Source: Brooklawnia sp963780175
Lineage (GTDB): Bacteria; Actinomycetota; Actinomycetes; Propionibacteriales; Propionibacteriaceae
Direction of reading: 5' to 3'
DNA: 64,000 nucleotides
Assembly (NCBI GenBank): GCA_963780175.1
Contig: CAWAAT010000006.1
Location: 81,082-145,081, forward strand
Shown here: piece after piece, positions 42,989-51,413 of the stretch
Layout: the number at the start of each line of letters is the position of its first letter
Numbering within the stretch: the stretch's first letter is position 1
The notes under the pieces: generated by a model
Database searches by the model: none
Told to the model about the DNA's origin: nothing
Seen by the model: only the letters and a program-made list of their open reading frames with translations
Translations under genes and position numbers: made by a program

Positions 42989-44179
42989 CTAGATCGCTCG
43001 CCGGGGGCCCGGGGCGGCCCGCTCGGGGTCGTCGGCTCCTCTACCCGATCGGCGAGCCGCCCCAGCCGCGCCGGCGACGGTGAGAGCGGCCACCCCGGTG
43101 GTCAGGGGCACGCTCAGCACCAGCCCGATGCCGCTGCCCAGGGTGCGGATGATCTCCTCGGAGAACTGCTCGGTCGACAGCAGCAGGTTCAGCGGCTGCT
43201 CGTACAACGACAGCAGGAGCAACAGCGACAACGCGGCGCCGGCGTACGCGAACACGATGGTGTAGATCGTCGAAGCGATGTGGTCACGCCCGATCCGCAT
43301 GCCCGAGGCGAACAACTGCCCCCGGCTCAGGTGCGGCCCGGCGGCCCGGACCTCCCACACCGACGACGCCTGCGTGATCGTCACGTCGTTCAGCACGCCC
43401 AGGCCCGCGATCACCAGACCACAGGTGAGGATGTCAGGGAAGTCGAGGTCACCGAGCAGGTTGGTCAGCGCGAGGGTCTCCTCACTGGAGATGCCGCTCA
43501 GCCGGGCCATCGAGACGCCCAGCGCGCCGAGGCCGGTGGTCACCAACAGGCTCAACCAGGTGCCGACGAACGCTGACGTGGTCCGCCACGACACCCCATG
43601 GGCCAGATAGAGCACCACGAACATGATGGCGGTCGACCCCACGATCGCCACCCACACAGCCGGCTGTCCCGACGTGAGGGCCGGGATCATGAACCCGAAC
43701 AGCACCACCCCGGACACCACCAGCCCCAGCAGCCCGAAGAAGCCCTTGCGGCCGGCGACGACCAGCACCGCCACCACGAACAAGATCGTGAAGATCGCCA
43801 GGACCGGGATCCGGTCAACCGTGATCAACGACCATCCCCCGGGCACCCCCTCGGTGGCGCCGACCTCGGCCACGTGGACGCCGTCGCCGGGCTGCAGGCC
43901 GCTCCACGCGGTCACTCCCACCAGCTCCACGTCCACGAGTTCGCCCGCCCGGCGGTCGAGTTCGACCTGGGCGACGAGGCAGGCGTGCTGGACGCCGGCG
44001 TCCGGCCCGGTCGCCGGGACGTCCGGGGCCGCCGGGCACGGCTCGATCGCGGTGATCTGCCCGCGCACGGGCACGATCCCCTCGGCCGTCAGCACCGAAC
44101 CCTCCGGCAACACCCGTTCCGTGGGCCACAACCACACCAAGCCCGCCATGGTGATCGCCGCCACGACGGCCAACAGCAC
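42989..44179 (-). CDS. YibE/F-family membrane protein (396 aa)
   Basis: Multi-pass membrane protein: one N-terminal helix, an extracytoplasmic domain with cysteines (IEPCPAAP, QHACLVAQ), then about seven helices (GFFGLLGLVVSGVVLFGFMIP onward) and the family segment SGISSEETLALTNLLGDLDF with NDVTITQASSVWE. YibE/F proteins are of unknown function. GTG at 44179 gives the usual core. A His-rich leader beginning at ATG 44264 (MSGGHHHHPGMMGW) would join in frame only if one base were gained or lost near 44220; the true N-terminus is therefore uncertain. Confidence 0.8.
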   Translation of the reverse strand: MLLAVVAAITMAGLVWLWPTERVLPEGSVLTAEGIVPVRGQITAIEPCPAAPDVPATGPDAGVQHACLVAQVELDRRAGELVDVELVGVTAWSGLQPGDGVHVAEVGATEGVPGGWSLITVDRIPVLAIFTILFVVAVLVVAGRKGFFGLLGLVVSGVVLFGFMIPALTSGQPAVWVAIVGSTAIMFVVLYLAHGVSWRTTSAFVGTWLSLLVTTGLGALGVSMARLSGISSEETLALTNLLGDLDFPDILTCGLVIAGLGVLNDVTITQASSVWEVRAAGPHLSRGQLFASGMRIGRDHIASTIYTIVFAYAGAALSLLLLLSLYEQPLNLLLSTEQFSEEIIRTLGSGIGLVLSVPLTTGVAALTVAGAAGAARRSGRGADDPERAAPGPRRAI

Positions 44180-44339
44180 TAGTGTCGCGAGCGGGCCGTC
44201 CGGGAGACGCGCACGTCGGCGTCCACCCCATCATGCCCGGGTGGTGATGGTGACCCCCGCTCATGGGGTGGCCACCGGAGGGACGAGGCGAGGTGTGGTC
44301 ACGATCGTCCAGCGTGGCAGCCAGCGCATGAGCCGGAGG

Positions 44340-44355
44340 TCAAGGCCGGGTCAAG
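44340..44355. promoter_or_regulatory. TCAAG direct-repeat operator upstream of YibE/F gene
   Basis: TCAAG at 44340 and 44351, exact 11-bp period. The second half-site contains the stop codon of the preceding gene (44351-44353). It is 76 bases before the alternative YibE/F ATG. Confidence 0.65.
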
Positions 44356-44812
44356 ATCTGGTCTGGTTCGTGTCTGGGTGGTGCCCGTCGTGTTCCTCCA
44401 GCGGCTGGCCGGTGGGGCCAGTGGTCGCCGCGGGCTGGGGTGCGACGGGTGTCGGGTTGAGGGCGGGCCCGATCACGAACGCGGACAGTGTGAACAGGCT
44501 GGTGAAGGCGATCGCCCCCAGCGCTGGCGCCTTCCAGGTGCCGAACCGTTTCCGGAGGCGGTTGAGCATCGGGATGCTGAGCAGCATCCCGGCTGCGTAG
44601 AGCACCGTGTTGCCCACGACGCCGGTCAGGAGGGCGGCGCCGGCGAGGAACCCGACGTGGTGCAGGACATGCGGTGCGAGCCCGAGCAGGGCCCCGAACG
44701 TGGCTCGGGTGGCCGCCCACGCCCCGGCGGCGCGGGCCCGCCACGGGGTGGCCGCGGTGACGCTGTCGGCGGCCAGAGTAGATGCCGGGGGGTCGGTCAG
44801 GCTGGTGTCCAT
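44351..44812 (-). CDS. Membrane protein of unknown function in copper cluster (153 aa)
   Basis: Three hydrophobic helices (VLHHVGFLAGAALLTGVVG, TVLYAAGMLLSIPML, APALGAIAFTSLFTLSAFVIGPAL) and a His-rich tail (EEHDGHHPDTNQTRS). No family assigned. The ATG at 44812 has only a weak ribosome site. A TCAAG repeat 47 bases upstream and its position between lnt and yibE tie it to the metal regulon. Confidence 0.7.
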   Translation of the reverse strand: MDTSLTDPPASTLAADSVTAATPWRARAAGAWAATRATFGALLGLAPHVLHHVGFLAGAALLTGVVGNTVLYAAGMLLSIPMLNRLRKRFGTWKAPALGAIAFTSLFTLSAFVIGPALNPTPVAPQPAATTGPTGQPLEEHDGHHPDTNQTRS

Positions 44813-44858
44813 ACCGTCGAGGGTGCGTGACGTCGGTGTGGTGTCGGCCCGGCTCTGG

Positions 44859-44874
44859 TCAAGATCCGACCAAG
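44859..44874. promoter_or_regulatory. TCAAG direct-repeat operator after lnt
   Basis: TCAAG at 44859 and CCAAG at 44870, 11-bp period, 47 bases before the downstream membrane-protein start. The first half-site contains the lnt stop codon. Confidence 0.6.
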
Positions 44875-46475
44875 GGATGAAAGCGCCTGCGCGGCGAAGG
44901 CGTCAGCGTGAGCGCCGTGATCCAGAGCGCGGCGGCCACGGTCGCGGTGACCTCCAGGGGGGTGGCGAGCCAGCTGGCGGTGGTGGTCCCGGTGCGCAGG
45001 CCGAGTTGCACCACTCCAACGGCGGGACCCGGTTCGGTGACCTTCATGGTGACCCGCCCGGTGGGATCGATGAGTCCGGTGATGCCGCTGGTGGTGACGA
45101 CGAGGGTGTCGCGGCGCAGTTCCGCTGCCCGGGCCCGGGTGATGGCGAACTGTTGCTCGATCTGGGCGGTGCCCTGGTACATGGCGTTGTTGCTTTGCAC
45201 GATGACGGCCTGCGCGGTGGCGAGGTCGTGCACGACGGGGTCGAAGGCGACGTCGAAGCAGGCCAGCACGCCGAGGGTGATCGAGCGTCCGTCGGGGAGC
45301 TGTACGTCGAGAAGACCCGGATCAGTGCCGGCCACGGACTGGGCGCCGACGTAGCGCAGGGCAGGGATCAGCGGCAGCAGCACGTCTCGGAACGGGATCC
45401 ATTCGCCGAACGGGACGATCGAGCGTTTCTGATAGGTGGGCCCGATCCGGCCGTCGGGTTCGCGCCATTGGGCGGCGGTTCGCCGCTGGCGGGGTCCGGG
45501 ACCGTCGAGGATGGCGCCGACCAGCACGGGACGCCCCACGGCCGCGACGGACTGCTCGACGAGCTGGCCGGTGCGCTGGTCGGTGTCGGGGTCGAGGTCG
45601 GTGGCGTTCTCGGGCCACACGACGAAGTCGGGGGCCGGCAGGCGGCCGGCGTCGATCGCGGCGGCCAGTTCGCGGGTGGCCCGTGCCTGGTTGGTGGTGA
45701 TGGTACGAGGCGGGCCGAGGCCGTAGACGCCGCCGCCGGGTGCGCCACCCTGGACCCAGCCCGCGGTGACGACGCCGTCAGGGGGCGGGGTCGGGGTCAC
45801 GGTACCGGCGGTGGCGGCGCCGGTGACGACGACCAGCCACGCCGCGGACCAGGCCAGGCGCCGCCTGGAGGGCCCCAGCAGGATCCAGGCGCCCAGCTGT
45901 CCCGTGAGGACCACGGAGAAGCTGACGCCGGCCACCCCGATGAAGGGGTACAGCCCGGCCAGGGGCGAGTCGATCTGGGTGTAGCCGAGCCGCAGCCAGC
46001 CGAAGCCGCCGAACGGGACGCGGGCGGCGAGGAACTCCACGCCCAACCAGGCCAGGGCTGCCAGTACGGGCCAGCCGCGGCTCCGGCCGGCGGCGCGGAC
46101 CAGCACGGCCGTGACCGCAGACCAGCTGGAGGAGAGCAACAGCAGCCCTACCAGGGCGGCCGGGTGGATGGCGGCCATCCAGCCCAGGGTTGGTCCGGAC
46201 AGGCCAAGGCCGTAGGCCAGCCCCACGGCAGCCGCAGCCCGGAGCGACGTGCTCCGGTGCACGGCGACGGTGAGCACCATGACGCCAAGCGGTGGGGCGA
46301 GCCACCAGCCCAGCGGTGCGACACCCGTGCCCGTCATCAACCCCGCCGCACCCGCCGCCCCCGCCGCGACCAGCGGTGCCCAGTGACGCGGCCACCGCTG
46401 CCGGGCCCATGACGCGTCCCGTGCGGTCCGCAGGGTCGTCATCGCGGGCGTGGCCAGTCTCACCGAGTGGATCAC
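44859..46475 (-). CDS. lnt: Apolipoprotein N-acyltransferase (538 aa)
   Basis: Adds the third acyl chain to the N-terminal cysteine of lipoproteins. The N-terminal half is membrane-embedded (about seven helices), and the nitrilase domain follows. The catalytic triad is intact: E289 in VVWPENATDL, K350 in YQKRSIVPFGEW and C406 in GVLACFDVAFD. The ATG at 46475 overlaps the lgt stop by four bases (ATGA), so the two are translationally coupled. A second Lgt/Lnt set should exist in the core genome, which would make this an accessory pair; that is inference. Confidence 0.92.
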   Translation of the reverse strand: MIHSVRLATPAMTTLRTARDASWARQRWPRHWAPLVAAGAAGAAGLMTGTGVAPLGWWLAPPLGVMVLTVAVHRSTSLRAAAAVGLAYGLGLSGPTLGWMAAIHPAALVGLLLLSSSWSAVTAVLVRAAGRSRGWPVLAALAWLGVEFLAARVPFGGFGWLRLGYTQIDSPLAGLYPFIGVAGVSFSVVLTGQLGAWILLGPSRRRLAWSAAWLVVVTGAATAGTVTPTPPPDGVVTAGWVQGGAPGGGVYGLGPPRTITTNQARATRELAAAIDAGRLPAPDFVVWPENATDLDPDTDQRTGQLVEQSVAAVGRPVLVGAILDGPGPRQRRTAAQWREPDGRIGPTYQKRSIVPFGEWIPFRDVLLPLIPALRYVGAQSVAGTDPGLLDVQLPDGRSITLGVLACFDVAFDPVVHDLATAQAVIVQSNNAMYQGTAQIEQQFAITRARAAELRRDTLVVTTSGITGLIDPTGRVTMKVTEPGPAVGVVQLGLRTGTTTASWLATPLEVTATVAAALWITALTLTPSPRRRFHPLVGS

Positions 46476-47245
46476 ACGCGTGCCGGCTCGACCGGGTGTG
46501 CGGCGGCGGGCTCGGGGGTCCGCTGCCGGCGGTCGACCGCGATCAGCATGACGCCGGCGATGATGCTGAGCACGCCGAACAGTTGCGCTTCGGTGAGGCC
46601 GAGCAGGACGCGGTCGTTGACCCGGACGATCTCGACCAGCAGTCGCGCGGCCCCGCTGAGGGCGAGGTAGCCGCCGAACACTGACAGCGGCAGCCAGCGG
46701 CGGGCGAGCAGCCAGAGCACGGCGGCGATCGCGAACGCGCCGGCAGCCTCGTACAACTGGGCGGGGTGAACCGGGACGGTCACGGGCACGACGCCGTTCG
46801 GGAAGGCCATCCCCCAGGGCAGGTCGGTCGGCGTGCCGTAGGTGCCATCGCCCGCCAGGAAGCAGCCGATCCTGCCGATCCCGTACGCCACCGACAGCGG
46901 GATCGCGGTCGCGCCGGCCACGCTGGCCAGCGGCAGCTGGTAGCGGCGGGTCAGGACGACGACGGTGAGGATGCCGCCGATCAGCCCGCCGTACCAGACG
47001 AACCCCGAGCTACCGAGCAGGTGCCAGCTGAACTGGGCGCGGTTGTCGATCAGGAAGTACACCTTGGCGGCCACGAACCCCCACACCGCCGCCCACAGAA
47101 CCAGCGAGTGCGCCTGCTCCACCGGGAAGCCGAGCCGGCGGAAGGCCCGGCCGAGCAGCCACGCGGCGACCAGCGCCGCGAGGGCCTTGCTCACCCCGTA
47201 CGACTGGATCTGGATTCCGAACACTGAGAACAACACCGGCCACAC
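46472..47245 (-). CDS. lgt: Prolipoprotein diacylglyceryl transferase (257 aa)
   Basis: Transfers diacylglycerol to the lipobox cysteine, the first step of lipoprotein maturation. Seven or so helices with SYGVSKALAALVAAW, the signature VAYGIGRIGCFLAGDGTYG, and HPAQLYEAAGAF. The GTG at 47245 has GGAGGAG upstream. It is shorter than many actinobacterial Lgt proteins, lacking their long C-terminal tail. It is first gene of the lgt-lnt unit with TCAAG repeats 67-104 bases upstream. Confidence 0.92.
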   Translation of the reverse strand: MWPVLFSVFGIQIQSYGVSKALAALVAAWLLGRAFRRLGFPVEQAHSLVLWAAVWGFVAAKVYFLIDNRAQFSWHLLGSSGFVWYGGLIGGILTVVVLTRRYQLPLASVAGATAIPLSVAYGIGRIGCFLAGDGTYGTPTDLPWGMAFPNGVVPVTVPVHPAQLYEAAGAFAIAAVLWLLARRWLPLSVFGGYLALSGAARLLVEIVRVNDRVLLGLTEAQLFGVLSIIAGVMLIAVDRRQRTPEPAAAHPVEPARV

Positions 47246-47311
47246 GGCGAGACTCCTCCATCAAGCGACGCACCCGCGTGGCACGCCGGCTCCCACTGTC
47301 GCGGGCCGGGG

Positions 47312-47349
47312 TCAAGGGCCCCCTGAGCGGCAGCCAAGATCACGTCAAG
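47312..47349. promoter_or_regulatory. Phased TCAAG repeats upstream of lgt
   Basis: TCAAG 47312, CTGAG 47323, CCAAG 47334 and TCAAG 47345 stand at exact 11-bp steps, so one to two operators may be stacked here. The lgt start is 67 bases to the left. Confidence 0.6.
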
Positions 47350-47387
47350 AAGCCGATGAAACTGGGCGGGGGTGCCTGGCGAAAACC

Positions 47388-47403
47388 TCAAGATTCGGCC
47401 AAG
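47388..47403. promoter_or_regulatory. TCAAG direct-repeat operator upstream of plus-strand DUF305 gene
   Basis: TCAAG at 47388 and CCAAG at 47399, 11-bp period, 92 bases before the DUF305 start. Confidence 0.6.
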
Positions 47404-47494
47404 AACCCCGATCCGGGGCTCGACGCCGCGAAACCCCGGTGGGTAGCGTCGATGCCCATCCTCACACCTGAGGCGAACAACCAAGGGAGGCATG

Positions 47495-48094
47495 ATGGAA
47501 CACACGAACCTGACCCGACGGGTGGCGTCCGGCTTGACTGCGGCCCTGCTGGCGACCGGCGCCCTGACCGGGGTGGCGGTGGCGGCCGCACCACCGGCGC
47601 AGGCGAGCGCACCGGCGGCGTCCGATCAGGCGGCCCGGTTCGAGGTCGACTTCCTGACCGGGATGATCGACCACCACCACATGGCGGTGATGATGGCCGA
47701 GATGTGCGTCGAGAAGGCGGTCCACGACGAGCTCGCTGCGACGTGTGAGTCGATCGTGGCCACCCAGTCGGCCGAGATCGCGACCATGCAGCAGTGGCTG
47801 GAGGACTGGTACGGCATCTCCCACGAGCCGGACATGACTGGGATGCAGTCGATGCACCGGTTCCACGACCTGGACGGCGAGGAGTTCGAGGTCGCGTTCC
47901 TGCGGTCGATGATCCGCCACCACCGGGGTGCGATCCGGGAGGCCGAGAAGTGCCTGGCGAACGCCGAGCACGACGAACTGCTGACCCTGTGCAGCGACAT
48001 CCGAGACGCCCAACTGGCAGAGATCGCCCAGATGCAGGACTGGCTGCAGGAGTGGTATGACCTGCCGGGCGGCCGACCGGTCGGCACAGCCTGA
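47495..48094 (+). CDS. Secreted DUF305 protein (199 aa)
   Basis: A Sec signal peptide (LTAALLATGALTGVAVAAAPPAQA, cleavage after AQA or ASA) precedes two DUF305 units with GMIDHHHMAVMMAEMCVEKA and SMIRHHRGAIREAEKCLA. No lipobox, so it is probably free or wall-associated, unlike the other DUF305 proteins of this block. Pairs of cysteines (MCVEKA, ATCESI, KCLAN, TLCSDI) may form disulfides. ATG at 47495 is preferred over 47492 because GGGAGG is too near the first. Confidence 0.88.
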   Translation: MEHTNLTRRVASGLTAALLATGALTGVAVAAAPPAQASAPAASDQAARFEVDFLTGMIDHHHMAVMMAEMCVEKAVHDELAATCESIVATQSAEIATMQQWLEDWYGISHEPDMTGMQSMHRFHDLDGEEFEVAFLRSMIRHHRGAIREAEKCLANAEHDELLTLCSDIRDAQLAEIAQMQDWLQEWYDLPGGRPVGTA

Positions 48095-48139
48095 TCGAGG
48101 CCCTGCCCCCGCGGGCGGCCCGACGGAGGCGTGACGCGC

Positions 48140-48176
48140 AAGGGCGGGGGGTCGCGTTCGCGACCCACCCGCCCTT
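48140..48176. terminator. Terminator between DUF305 gene and csoR
   Basis: Inverted repeat with arms AAGGGCGGG..GTCG and CGAC..CCCGCCCTT followed by TTT on the plus strand; suited to end the DUF305 transcript and the convergent csoR transcript. Confidence 0.7.
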
Positions 48177-48195
48177 TTCACACGCAGGACCAGCT

Positions 48196-48540
48196 TCAAG
48201 TGCGGAGCAGCCGTTCGACGGCCCGGAGGGCCTGCTCCACCTGTTCGGTCTGCTCGTCGGCCAGGGTGGTGGCTGCCCCCCGCTGCAGGCAGTCGCGGAG
48301 GTGTTGGTCGACCAGCATCAGGGCTGCGGCTTCGAGGGCGTGGGTGACTGCGGCCACCTGGGTGAGGATCTCGATGCAGTCGGCGTCGCCGTCGACCATC
48401 CGGGCGATCCCGCGGACCTGTCCCTCGATGCGCCGCAGCCGGCCCAGCAGGGCACGTCGGGTCCGTGGGCCCGACGCGCTCCGCTGGGCTGCGGGTGTTG
48501 CAGCGCCCGGGTCAGTGGTGGCCGGCGCCGGAGGGTCCAT
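48196..48540 (-). CDS. csoR: CsoR-family copper-sensing repressor (114 aa)
   Basis: All-helical DUF156 repressor. The Cu(I) ligands C55, H80 and C84 have the same spacing as C36/H61/C65 of M. tuberculosis CsoR (DADCIEIL, VDQHLRDCL). The N-terminus is about 20 residues longer than usual. The ATG at 48540 overlaps the YHS gene by 29 bases, placing csoR last in the ATPase-YHS-csoR transcript, which carries a CsoR-type palindrome at its promoter (51330-51344). This implies autoregulation. Confidence 0.9.
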   Translation of the reverse strand: MDPPAPATTDPGAATPAAQRSASGPRTRRALLGRLRRIEGQVRGIARMVDGDADCIEILTQVAAVTHALEAAALMLVDQHLRDCLQRGAATTLADEQTEQVEQALRAVERLLRT

Positions 48541-48721
48541 GCGCGTAGCGGTGCGGGTCGGCGTCGAAGGCTTCGGCGCAGCCGGTGGAGCAGAAGTAGA
48601 TCGTGGTGCCGTCGTGGTCGCGGGTGGCGGCCGCGTCGGCGGGGTTGATCTTCATGCCGCAGACGGGGTCGACGACCTTGGCGGTGGTGGTGTCCTTCTT
48701 CTTGCCGAACAGGCCGAACAT
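48512..48721 (-). CDS. YHS-domain metal-binding protein (69 aa)
   Basis: MFGLFGKKKD followed by a YHS domain: VDPVCGMKINPADAAATRDHDG and TIYFCSTGCAEAFDADPHRY, with the four cysteines and a His-containing tail (YAHGPSGAGHH). Such proteins or domains accompany copper ATPases. The ATG at 48721 has AAAGGA upstream, supporting its own start. Its frame is also open upstream into the ATPase 3' end with no stop between, so an ATPase-YHS fusion could be made as well. Confidence 0.82.
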   Translation of the reverse strand: MFGLFGKKKDTTTAKVVDPVCGMKINPADAAATRDHDGTTIYFCSTGCAEAFDADPHRYAHGPSGAGHH

Positions 48722-51305
48722 GGTGGTTTCCTTTCGTTGGGTGTGGTGTGAGGCTTCGACGCTGCCGCCGACCTCGACGAGCGGGTCGACGCCGGCCACC
48801 TGGGTGGTGGCAGCCAGTGGACGGGGGGTGAACCGGCGGAGCCGGTTGGCGTTGGCGACCACCGACAGCGACGACAGGGCCATCGCGGCGGCGGCGATGA
48901 TCGGGCTGAGGGTGATCCCGAACGCCGGGTAGAGCACGCCGGCGGCGATCGGGATGCCGAGGATGTTGTACAGGAACGCGAACACCAGGTTCTGCTTGAT
49001 GTTGCGCATGGTGGCCCGGGACAGGTCGACGGCGGTCACCACGCCCGACAGGGCGCCGGAGATCAGGGTGATGTCGGAGGACTCGATCGCGACGTCGGTG
49101 CCGGTGCCGATCGCCGAGCCGACGTCGGCCTGGGCGAGGGCGGGGGCGTCGTTGATGCCGTCGCCGACCATGCCGACGACCTTGCCGTCGGCCTGCAGGC
49201 GCCGGACCTCGGCGGCCTTGTGGTCGGGCATGCACCTCGGCGACGACGCGGCGGATGCCGACCTGGCGGGCGATCGCGGCGGCGGTGTGCCCGGTTGTCA
49301 CCGGTCATCATGACGACCTCGATGCCGCGGGCCTGGAGGGCGGCGACCGCCGCCGGCGGAGCCGTCCTTGAGGGTGTCGGCCACCGCCGACGACGCCGGC
49401 GGGGTGTCCGTCGACCGCGACCAGCATCGGCGGTCTTGCCTTCGGCGGCCAGCCGGTCGTGGGCGGCGAGCAGCGACGGCCGCGTCCGACCCCGAACGCG
49501 TCCAGCAGCCGCCGGTTGCCGACCAGCACGCGCCGCCCGTCGACCGCGCGCCGTCACGCCCTTGGCCGGTGACGGACTCGAACTCGTCGACCTCGGGCAG
49601 CGGCGAGCCCGCGCTCGGTCGCCCCGGCCACGATCGCGGCCGCCAGCGGGTGCTCGGAGGCGCGCTCGACCGCGGCGACCAGCGGCCAGGAGGCGGTCCT
49701 CATCGACCGTCGGTCACGGGGACGACGTCGGTGAGGGCCGGGACGCCGCTGGTGATGGTGCCGGTCTTGTCGAGGATGATCGTCGTCGCAGCTTGTGCGC
49801 GGTCTCCAGCGCCTCGGCGGAGCGGATCAGGATGCCGTGCGCGGCGCCCTTGCCGGTGCCGACGGTGATCGACATCGGGGTGGCCAGCCCCAGGGCGCAC
49901 GGGCAGGCGATGATCAGCACCGACACGGCGGCGACGAGCGCGAAGATGAACACCGGCGGCGGGCCGACCAGCACCCACGCGACGAAGGTCCACACCGCGA
50001 TCACGATCACCGCGGGCACGAAGTAGCTGGACACCTTGTCGGCGAGCCGCTGGATGGGCGCCTTGGAGCCCTGGGCCTCGCGGACCAGCTTGATGATCTG
50101 GGCCAGCATCGTGTCGGCGCCGACCTTGGTGGCGCCGGTAGCGCAGGGCGCCGGTGGTGTTGATGGTGGCGCCGATCACGGTGTCGCCGACGGACTTGGT
50201 CACCGGGATGGATTCGCCGGTCACCATCGACTCATCGACCGCGGAGGAGCCGCTGATCACCTCGCCGTCGACCGGGCAGCTTCTCGCCGGGCCGGATCAG
50301 CGACGATGTCGCCGACCACGCACCTCATCGACGCCGATCTCGAGTTCGGCACCGTCGCGCACGACCCGCGCGGTGCGGGGCTGCAGGCCGATCAGCGCGC
50401 GGATCGCCTCACCGGTGCCGGCCTTCGCTTTCGTCTCGAGCAGCCGGCCCGAGCAGGATCAGGGTGATGATCACCCCGACGGCCTCGTAGTACACCTGCC
50501 GCAGCGTCGTCGGGCAGCAGCCCGGGCAGGAAGGTGACCACCAGGCTGTAGCCGAAGGCGGCGACCGTGCCCAGGGTGATCAGCGAGTTCATGTCGGCGG
50601 TCCGGTGCGACAGCGCCTGCCAGCCGGTCCGGTGGATCGGCCAGCCGGTGTAGAACATCACCGGAGCGATCAACGCCAGCTGCAGCCACGGGTTCATCAG
50701 GAACTCGGGCACCCACGTCGCGCCGGAACAGCTCGACCGCCATCACCGCGACCAGCACCGGCGCCGTCAGCACCGCACCCACCAGCAGGCGGCGGGTCAG
50801 GTCGCGGATCTCGGCGGCACGCTCAGCCTCCTCCGCCTCCGCGTCGGGGGCGGTCGCCGCCGGCCGCGGTCGGTCCGTCCACCGGCCGGGAGGCCTGCTC
50901 CACCACGGTGCCGCCGCCGTGGGTATCGGCCGGGGGGCTCCCGCTGACCCGGACCACCCCGGACACCATGTTCATCCCGCACGCGAAGCGGTACTCCCCC
51001 GCTTCGGTGGGAAGGAACTCGACCGCCGTGGTCCGGAACGCCGGCAGCGCTGCGTTGACCTTGAAGTCGGGCATGACCACCCGCGAGGTGCACTCACCGC
51101 TCTCCTGCCGGTCGAACAGGAGCCTGACCGGTACGCCCGGGCGGACGCCCTCGATCACGTCCGGGCTGTAGCCACCGTCCACGGTGACCCGCACCACCTG
51201 GACGCCGTCCTCCAGGCTCACCTGCCCGGCCCGCTTCGGACCGAAGAAGAACCACCACAACAACCCGGTGACGACCACCGCGCCGCCGATGACGAGCCAA
51301 CTCAT
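48722..51305 (-). pseudogene. Cupredoxin-domain copper P1B-type ATPase, CPC type, with multiple frameshifts
   Basis: Copper exporter. In order: an N-terminal anchor and cupredoxin domain (from ATG 51305, SWLVIGGAVVVTGLLWWFFF, then MVSGVVRVSG with CGMNM), a linker, membrane helices (AVLTAPVLVAVMAVELF, LALIAPVMFYTG), VDESMVTGES, the metal site ACPCALGLATP, DKTGTITSG, SEHPLA, and GDGINDAPALAQAD. These lie in several different frames between about 49.2 and 50.85 kb; at least eight breaks are needed. Many are mended by restoring one CG dinucleotide, which points to sequence error. The cupredoxin part (50823-51305) and the last 500 bases are uninterrupted. It heads the ATPase-YHS-csoR operon. Confidence 0.8.
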
Positions 51306-51329
51306 CACAACCACCTCACCCTGTCCTGA

Positions 51330-51344
51330 TACCCCCCAGGGGTA
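51330..51344. promoter_or_regulatory. CsoR-type operator of the copper ATPase operon
   Basis: TACCCCCCAGGGGTA is a G/C-tract palindrome with TA ends, the form of known CsoR sites. It lies 25 bases upstream of the ATPase start. Its cognate repressor is encoded last in the same operon. Confidence 0.65.
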
Positions 51345-51397
51345 CCGCTTCTGGTGTCAGGTTAGGTGGGTCTCGTGTCCGGATCGGCAGGATCGGA

Positions 51398-51413
51398 TCA
51401 AGGTCGCGTCAAG
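51398..51413. promoter_or_regulatory. TCAAG direct-repeat operator upstream of cupredoxin-ATPase
   Basis: TCAAG at 51398 and 51409, exact 11-bp period, 93 bases before the ATPase start and 54 bases beyond the CsoR-type palindrome. The second half contains the stop codon of the other ATPase. Confidence 0.65.
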
